Shown here: positions 13,435 to 17,604 of the stretch, in pieces
Layout of the letters: the number at the start of each line of letters is the position of its first letter
Numbering within the stretch: position 1 is the first letter of the stretch
Source: Nitrospira sp.
Lineage (GTDB): Bacteria > Nitrospirota > Nitrospiria > Nitrospirales > Nitrospiraceae
Direction: 5' to 3'
DNA length: 17,604 nucleotides
Assembly (NCBI GenBank): GCA_016873525.1
Contig: VGXD01000009.1
Location: 1-17,604 of the forward strand
Position numbers and translations under genes: made by a program
The notes under the pieces: model-generated
Databases searched by the model: none
What the model was told of the DNA's origin: nothing
What the model saw: only the letters and a program-made list of their open reading frames with translations

Positions 13435-14934
13435 CTATCCCCGACATGCGTCGGCCCCATGCGTCACGGGTTCGCACGCCGTCTGATAGGCCCCGCGCAA
13501 CTCTGCGGCTTCCCGTTCCGCCCCCTGCGCGGCAGCCGGCAAGACCTCGCGGACAAACTCCACGAACCGCTCCACCTTGAGCAGGAAAAAATCGTAGGGA
13601 GCCAGCGCCGGACGAGGCTCGCGGACCCAGTAGCGCACGAAGGTCTCCAAGGCGAGGCCCGCCCGGTCCAGTTGGCGGCAGGTCTCGGGGAACATCTCCC
13701 GCAGCTCTCCCCCCCAGTGCAAAATCTCATGGGGGAAATAGGTCCGACGGTAGAACTCGAGGGCCTCCGGTTCCATCCCAAGCGTAGGGCCCGCATCCCC
13801 GGCCTCTCCGGTGACAAGCCGCGCATAGCGATCGTACTGACCCAACAATGCCCGGCTCTCATCGCCGGGACCTCGGCCCGTGCCGGCAACGGATTCGCGC
13901 GCCACGGCTTGCGCCCTCGATGGCGCCTCGTTCTGTCGCCCTGGCTCTTGCCCTTGCCGGTCCGCCCCCTTCCACCGGGAGAATTGCCCGCGGAAGCGGC
14001 AAAACTCCTGCACGATCACCGGCACCGATTTGTTGTCCACTTCCAGCGCAATCCCCTTCACGTGCTGCAACCTCGGATGGGCCAGGACTTGCGCCAGCAT
14101 CTCGAACAACACGTCCGGAATCGGCGCCCCATGCGCGTCGATCCAGAGCGGGCCTCGCCCTTCTGTCGCCTGAGCGCCGGACTCATGCTCGTCCAATCCC
14201 GCCACGTGAATTTGCACCACCCGCTCCAACGGAAAGACCTCCAGAAAATCGGCGCAAAACTCGCGGAGCCCACGGTCCCGCCAGGCGTTGGAATAGCGGT
14301 GGATCGTCCAGAGATGGCCGAGATCCAAGACCAGGCCGCAGGGGGTCCGCTCCGTGACAAGACGGAAAAACTCCGCCACGGAAAGGTCGCCGAATCCAAA
14401 GTAGGTCAAGGGGGGCAGTTCGAGCAGGAACAGGGGACTGCGCCACCCGCTGTCTTGTCCTTGACGGTCCAGCCGATCCTGCACCAACCCGATGTGTCGG
14501 GCCGTCACCTCCGCGCTCGCAGGGGTAAACAGCGGGGGAAGATAGGTCCCGAAGGAATAGCCGGCCATCTGCTTGGCCGCGCATTCATGATTCATCCACG
14601 AGCTGCCGAGCGTCTGGAGCTGTGCGGATGTGGCGGCCAGCTCGGCCTCGAAGGGATACCCTGTGGTCAGGTCGGGCTGCGTGACCCACAGGCCCTCGGC
14701 ATGGTATTCCAACATCATGTTCGGCAGGCGTCGCCGCACAGCAGCCAAGGCCGGCTGGGCTGCCTTGAAAATTTCCAGATAGTCGCACGCAAGCCCCCGC
14801 CCGCCCGCGCCCCCCGTCGCAAGGCCGTCCAGCAGCTCGAAGAGGTCCGGGGTATAGACATCCACGGACAGGCCCAAGCCATGGTGCGGAATCCGCGACA
14901 CCCGCCGGAAAAATTCTTGATCGACCGCCGCCAT
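13435..14934 (-). CDS. Long DUF692-family protein (MbnB/TglH-like iron oxidase fold) with C-terminal extension
   Basis: The 499-residue protein contains a DUF692-like TIM-barrel in about residues 17-305. Segments matching the family's metal-ligand strands are MLEYHAEGLW (74-83), WMNHECAAKQ (113-122), LLELPPLTYF (170-179), LVLDLGHLW (201-209), VVQIHVAG (239-246), LWIDAHGAPIPDVLFEML (263-280) and ALEVDN (296-301). Known members (MbnB, TglH) are di/tri-iron enzymes oxidising cysteines in peptides. This one diverges: NHE replaces SEH, and LDLGH replaces LDVNN. A charged Gln/Arg linker (about 322-360) and an unrecognised helical region (about 362-485) follow, so it is nearly twice the usual length. 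The ATG at 14934 follows GGGAGGGTGAG. It leads the operon with dus and maf. Confidence 0.72.
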   Translation of the reverse strand: MAAVDQEFFRRVSRIPHHGLGLSVDVYTPDLFELLDGLATGGAGGRGLACDYLEIFKAAQPALAAVRRRLPNMMLEYHAEGLWVTQPDLTTGYPFEAELAATSAQLQTLGSSWMNHECAAKQMAGYSFGTYLPPLFTPASAEVTARHIGLVQDRLDRQGQDSGWRSPLFLLELPPLTYFGFGDLSVAEFFRLVTERTPCGLVLDLGHLWTIHRYSNAWRDRGLREFCADFLEVFPLERVVQIHVAGLDEHESGAQATEGRGPLWIDAHGAPIPDVLFEMLAQVLAHPRLQHVKGIALEVDNKSVPVIVQEFCRFRGQFSRWKGADRQGQEPGRQNEAPSRAQAVARESVAGTGRGPGDESRALLGQYDRYARLVTGEAGDAGPTLGMEPEALEFYRRTYFPHEILHWGGELREMFPETCRQLDRAGLALETFVRYWVREPRPALAPYDFFLLKVERFVEFVREVLPAAAQGAEREAAELRGAYQTACEPVTHGADACRG

Positions 14935-14972
14935 CTCTTTCTCACCCTCCCAGCCCAAGCCTTCGTTGCCTC

Positions 14973-15002
14973 AGTGTAAGCGGAGCAAGAGGATTTTGAC
15001 AA
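14973..15002 (-). promoter_or_regulatory. Likely promoter of the DUF692-dus-maf operon
   Basis: On the minus strand TTGTCA (complement of 14997-15002), an 18-base spacer and TACACT (complement of 14973-14978). Transcription would start near 14966, leaving about 32 bases of leader with a Shine-Dalgarno site. Confidence 0.45.
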
Positions 15003-15066
15003 GCCAGGCCCCGCTCTTTTCGGCCACACGGGACAGGCAAAATGACTATTACTGAATCGGAAGTTG

Positions 15067-15075
15067 TGCTATTCT
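15067..15075 (+). promoter_or_regulatory. Possible extended -10 promoter of the DHH gene
   Basis: TGCTATTCT (TGn followed by TATTCT at 15070-15075) lies 12 bases before the ATG at 15088, with no good -35 box. The message would be nearly leaderless, and no Shine-Dalgarno site is present. Confidence 0.35.
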
Positions 15076-15087
15076 GTCTACCCATCG

Positions 15088-15933
15088 ATGAATCGCGCTC
15101 ACCCACATCATCCGGCACAGCTCCCCGACGTCGTCCTCTACCATGCGGAGTGCACCGATGGATTCGGGGCCGCCTGGGCCCTGTGGAAGCGGGTCCCCTC
15201 GGCCCAGTTCATCCCCGTCAAACACGGCATGCCCCCGCCCGACAGCCTAGCCGGCCGCCATGTCCTCATCGTGGATTTCAGTTACGAGCGCGCCACGTTG
15301 GAAACCATCAGCCGTCATGCCGCCAGCGTGCTCGTGCTGGACCACCACATTACCGCGCAACAGGGGCTGGCCGACCTTCCCTACGTCTACTTCGACCAGA
15401 AGAAATCCGGCGCGGTCCTGGCCTGGGAATGGGCGCACGAGGAACCGGCTCCCTGGCTGCTGCAATACGTGCAGGACAAAGACCTCTGGACCTGGTCCCT
15501 GCCGGCCAGCCGGGAGATCAGCGCCGCCCTGGCGTCATACCCCCACGACTTCACGGTCTGGGACGGACTCCGCCAGAAAAACTTGGAGGCGGAAGGCCGC
15601 GCGATCCTGCGTTACGAAAACGAGATGGTCGGGAAAATCGCCGCCGCAGCCGTGCTCGTCTCCTTCCACGGCGAAACCGTGCCGGCCGTGCAAAGCTCCG
15701 TGCTGACCAGCCAAGTCGGCGAACGCCTGTCCCGTGGCTATCCCTTCTGCATCATCTGGCACGATCGAAACGGCCGCCGCTACTACAGCCTCCGCTCGAC
15801 CGCCGACGGCGCCGATGTCGGAGCCATCGCCATGGCCCATGGCGGAGGGGGGCATACCCACGCCGCCGGATTCTCCGTGCCGCTTGGGCCGGACGGCTAC
15901 GCGCCGCTTGATCCCTTGGCCGATACCAAGTAA
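15088..15933 (+). CDS. DHH/DHHA1-family phosphoesterase
   Basis: The 281-residue protein has the metal-binding motifs of DHH phosphoesterases: LYHAECTDGFGAAWA (17-31, Asp24), LIVDFSY (60-66, Asp63), VLDHH (83-87), VQDKDLW (128-134), and the C-terminal DHHA1 substrate loop HGGGGHTHAAGF (251-262). Family members hydrolyse phosphodiester or phosphoanhydride bonds in substrates such as short oligoribonucleotides, cyclic dinucleotides or polyphosphate. The HxxCTDGxxAA form resembles proteins often annotated as exopolyphosphatase-like phosphohydrolases; the substrate cannot be told from sequence. I prefer the ATG at 15088 over an upstream TTG at 15064, which would lie within the proposed promoter. 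No membrane or signal segment is present. It is divergent from DUF692 and followed by rhomboid. Confidence 0.88.
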   Translation: MNRAHPHHPAQLPDVVLYHAECTDGFGAAWALWKRVPSAQFIPVKHGMPPPDSLAGRHVLIVDFSYERATLETISRHAASVLVLDHHITAQQGLADLPYVYFDQKKSGAVLAWEWAHEEPAPWLLQYVQDKDLWTWSLPASREISAALASYPHDFTVWDGLRQKNLEAEGRAILRYENEMVGKIAAAAVLVSFHGETVPAVQSSVLTSQVGERLSRGYPFCIIWHDRNGRRYYSLRSTADGADVGAIAMAHGGGGHTHAAGFSVPLGPDGYAPLDPLADTK

Positions 15934-15946
15934 CCACGTTCTAAGG

Positions 15947-16009
15947 ACACAAGCTTCCCGCTCTTGTGAACTTGCCACTTGTGGCGTGTAGCTTGCCTCT
16001 ACGCTTATG
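15947..16009. repeat. Heptamer array between the DHH gene and rhomboid
   Basis: In one 7-base phase: ACACAAG, CTTCCCG, CTCTTGT, GAACTTG, CCACTTG, TGGCGTG, TAGCTTG, CCTCTAC, GCTTATG. Units four to seven share the ending TTG or GTG. The final unit includes the rhomboid ATG. CACAAG (15948-15953) and CTTGTG (15963-15968) also form a small inverted repeat. Confidence 0.65.
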
Positions 16010-16741
16010 ATCCCACTCCACGACGATAACCCGACCGAACTCACGCCGATCGTCACGGTCGCGTTGATCGTGGCCTGCTCGCTGGTGTTTTTCTACGAGG
16101 TCTCGCTGCCCGAGCAGATCGGCGAAGCCTTCATCTTTCAGTACGGCGCCATCCCCTCCATCGTCCTGGGACACCCGGCCGGACTCAAGGCCCTGCCGCC
16201 AGACCTGGCCGCGTTCCCCGTCTACCTGAGCCTCCTGACCAGCATGTTCCTCCACGGAGGCTGGATGCACCTGATCGGCAACATGCTGTATCTGTGGATC
16301 TTCGGCAACAACATCGAGGACGTGATGGGCCACGTCAAGTTCGCGGTCTTCTATGTACTCTGCGGCGTCCTGGCCGCGCTCAGCCACGCCATGACCGATC
16401 CTGCCTCGACGGTGCCGATGGTGGGGGCCAGCGGAGCGATTTCCGGGGTGCTCGGCGCCTATCTCTTGCTCTTCCCGCGAGCCAAGGTCCTCGTGCTGAT
16501 CCCCTTGGGCATGTTCACCAGAATGATGTACGTGCCGGCGGGGTTCGTGCTGGGGTTTTGGTTTGTGATGCAGCTCCTGAGCGGAGGGATGAGCTTAGGA
16601 AGAGGAGGGGGCGGGGTGGCCTTCTTCGCCCACGTCGGGGGATTCCTGGCCGGCATGGCGCTCATCGGCCTCTTCAAGCGTCCCGACGTGCAATTCTTCG
16701 CCCCGGCCAAAAACCAATCCTGGCGCCGCTCCGAGTGGTAA
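16007..16741 (+). CDS. Rhomboid-family intramembrane serine protease
   Basis: The 244-residue membrane protein has the rhomboid core: a first helix (about 14-31), a loop, then SMFLHGGWMHLIGNMLYLWIF with His83, His88 and Asn92 (79-99), the catalytic serine Ser142 in MVGASGAISGVLG (138-150) and the catalytic His209 in FFAHVGGFLAG (206-216). Both members of the Ser-His dyad and the oxyanion-hole His/Asn are present, so it should be an active protease cleaving transmembrane substrates. A glycine-rich stretch (SLGRGGGG, 196-203) precedes the last helix. The ATG at 16007 has no Shine-Dalgarno site and forms the end of a heptamer array. The gene follows the DHH gene by 73 bases and converges on purK. 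Confidence 0.93.
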   Translation: MIPLHDDNPTELTPIVTVALIVACSLVFFYEVSLPEQIGEAFIFQYGAIPSIVLGHPAGLKALPPDLAAFPVYLSLLTSMFLHGGWMHLIGNMLYLWIFGNNIEDVMGHVKFAVFYVLCGVLAALSHAMTDPASTVPMVGASGAISGVLGAYLLLFPRAKVLVLIPLGMFTRMMYVPAGFVLGFWFVMQLLSGGMSLGRGGGGVAFFAHVGGFLAGMALIGLFKRPDVQFFAPAKNQSWRRSEW

Positions 16742-16776
16742 GGGACAACGCCGACCTGAAAGGCTGATCCCCCCAG

Positions 16777-17604
16777 CTACCCTCCCAACGTGTTGCGGAA
16801 CTCTGTCGCTTCCTCCCAGGCCTGCTCCGGCTTCTCGGAGAGGAAGGTCACGTGGCCCATTTTGCGGCCAGGACGAACCGACTTTTTTCCGTAGAGATGC
16901 AGCTTGGCTCCGGGTTGGCGCAGCAGCCGAGCCAGTCCCTCGCCGGCGCCGGCACGGGTGGCCTCCTCGCCGATCAAATTAACCATGACCGCCGGGCAGA
17001 GCAGGCGCACCTCGCCCAGCGGCAGGCCGCAGACCGCGCGGACCTGCTGTTCGAACTGGGAGACCGTGCAGGCATCCAAGGTGTAATGTCCGGAATTGTG
17101 CGGGCGCGGCGCCACCTCATTGATCAACACCGCGCCATCCGGCATCAGAAAGAGCTCGACGCAAAACACGCCCACGCCATCCAGCGCCTCGACCACCGAA
17201 CCGGCCAGGGCGCCGGCCCGCTCGGCTAGGCTCGGAGCCACCTCGGCCGGAACGCGGGTGGTCCTCAGAATGCCAGCCTCGTGCACATTCTCGACCGTGG
17301 GGTAGACTCGGCAATTTCCGTCCTGCGAGCGGACCACCAGCACCGACAGCTCTTTTTCAAACGCAAGAAACTGTTCGTAGACCCAGGTGAGAGTCCCGCC
17401 GGCCCCCTGCCGGCCAAGCTGCGCCTCCAGCTCACGGGCTTCCGCCGGACCGGGAAGCCGCCACTGGCCCTTGCCGTCATAGCCGGAGGTGGCCGTCTTG
17501 CAGAGGCCGGGGAAGCCGAGGGCTTCCGCCGCAGCGGCCAGGTCCTGGGCCGTGGCCACGGCGCGAAAGAGCACGACCGGGAAGCCTCGCTCCTTGAAAA
17601 AAGT
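16777..17604 (-). CDS. purK: N5-carboxyaminoimidazole ribonucleotide synthase, 5' end beyond the window
   Basis: An open reading frame runs without a stop from the right edge to TAG at 16777-16779, giving about 275 residues of the C-terminal part. It begins TFFKERGFPVVLFRAV, typical of the PurK region before the ATP-grasp domain. Also present are SGYDGKGQWRL (ATP loop), ELSVLVVRSQDG, FCVELFLMPDGAVLINEVAP and PRPHNSGHYTLDAC (metal and ATP site), and KMGHVTFL near the C-terminus. The enzyme joins AIR, bicarbonate and ATP in purine synthesis. The N-terminal third (about 100 residues) lies outside the window, as would its usual partner purE. A GTG at 17574 is an internal valine, not the start. 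The gene converges on rhomboid with a 35-base gap. Confidence 0.93.
   Translation of the reverse strand, partial: TFFKERGFPVVLFRAVATAQDLAAAAEALGFPGLCKTATSGYDGKGQWRLPGPAEARELEAQLGRQGAGGTLTWVYEQFLAFEKELSVLVVRSQDGNCRVYPTVENVHEAGILRTTRVPAEVAPSLAERAGALAGSVVEALDGVGVFCVELFLMPDGAVLINEVAPRPHNSGHYTLDACTVSQFEQQVRAVCGLPLGEVRLLCPAVMVNLIGEEATRAGAGEGLARLLRQPGAKLHLYGKKSVRPGRKMGHVTFLSEKPEQAWEEATEFRNTLGG

Noticed and set aside
14935..15087. RiPP precursor peptide gene next to the DUF692 gene
   Set aside because: No short open frame with a Shine-Dalgarno site and a cysteine-containing core was found in this gap or between DUF692 and dus.

Overview
The window is about 17.6 kb of GC-rich bacterial chromosome, densely packed with housekeeping-type genes on both strands. 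I see no transposase, integrase, CRISPR array, tRNA or rRNA. The gene set (F0 ATP synthase genes without F1, a bS22/COX24-type 31-residue basic protein followed by a DUF6812-like small protein, LarE, a long DUF692 protein) and the base composition suggest a Nitrospirota bacterium, probably a Nitrospira relative. That assignment is inference from recalled gene content, not a database match.

Layout. 26-829 (+): larE. 881-2726 (-): a membrane-sector ATP synthase operon, atpZ-like, atpB, atpE, atpF, with no F1 genes beside it. 2902-5382 (+): a p-aminobenzoate pair (pabB-like, then a class IV aminotransferase/lyase). 5533-6267 (+): a secreted lytic transglycosylase whose 3' end overlaps the oppositely oriented nadB. 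6203-8367 (-): a lipoprotein gene overlapping nadB by ATGA. 8601-10793 (+): the COX24-type micro-protein, the DUF6812-like protein and an MsbA-like ABC exporter. 10870-11535 (-): an unrecognised secreted protein. 11631-14934 (-): a tightly packed DUF692, dus, maf operon. 15088-16741 (+): a DHH-family phosphoesterase and a rhomboid protease. 16777 to the edge (-): purK, cut by the window.

The most unusual structure lies between the genes. At least seven gene boundaries carry short degenerate tandem arrays with a strict 7-base period (8 bases at one site). Each array has its own consensus. Several run into the neighbouring start or stop codon, and two are arranged as inverted arrays that could fold into long hairpins. 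Two boundaries (atpB/atpE and pabB/pabC) share exact heptamers. These arrays are the best candidate here for something little described.

Several promoters lie so close to the start codon that the messages would be leaderless or nearly so (lipoprotein-nadB, pabB, DHH gene), while others have ordinary leaders with Shine-Dalgarno sites. No gap without a gene exceeds 300 bases; the largest is 8368-8600, the divergent control region between the lipoprotein and the COX24-type gene.
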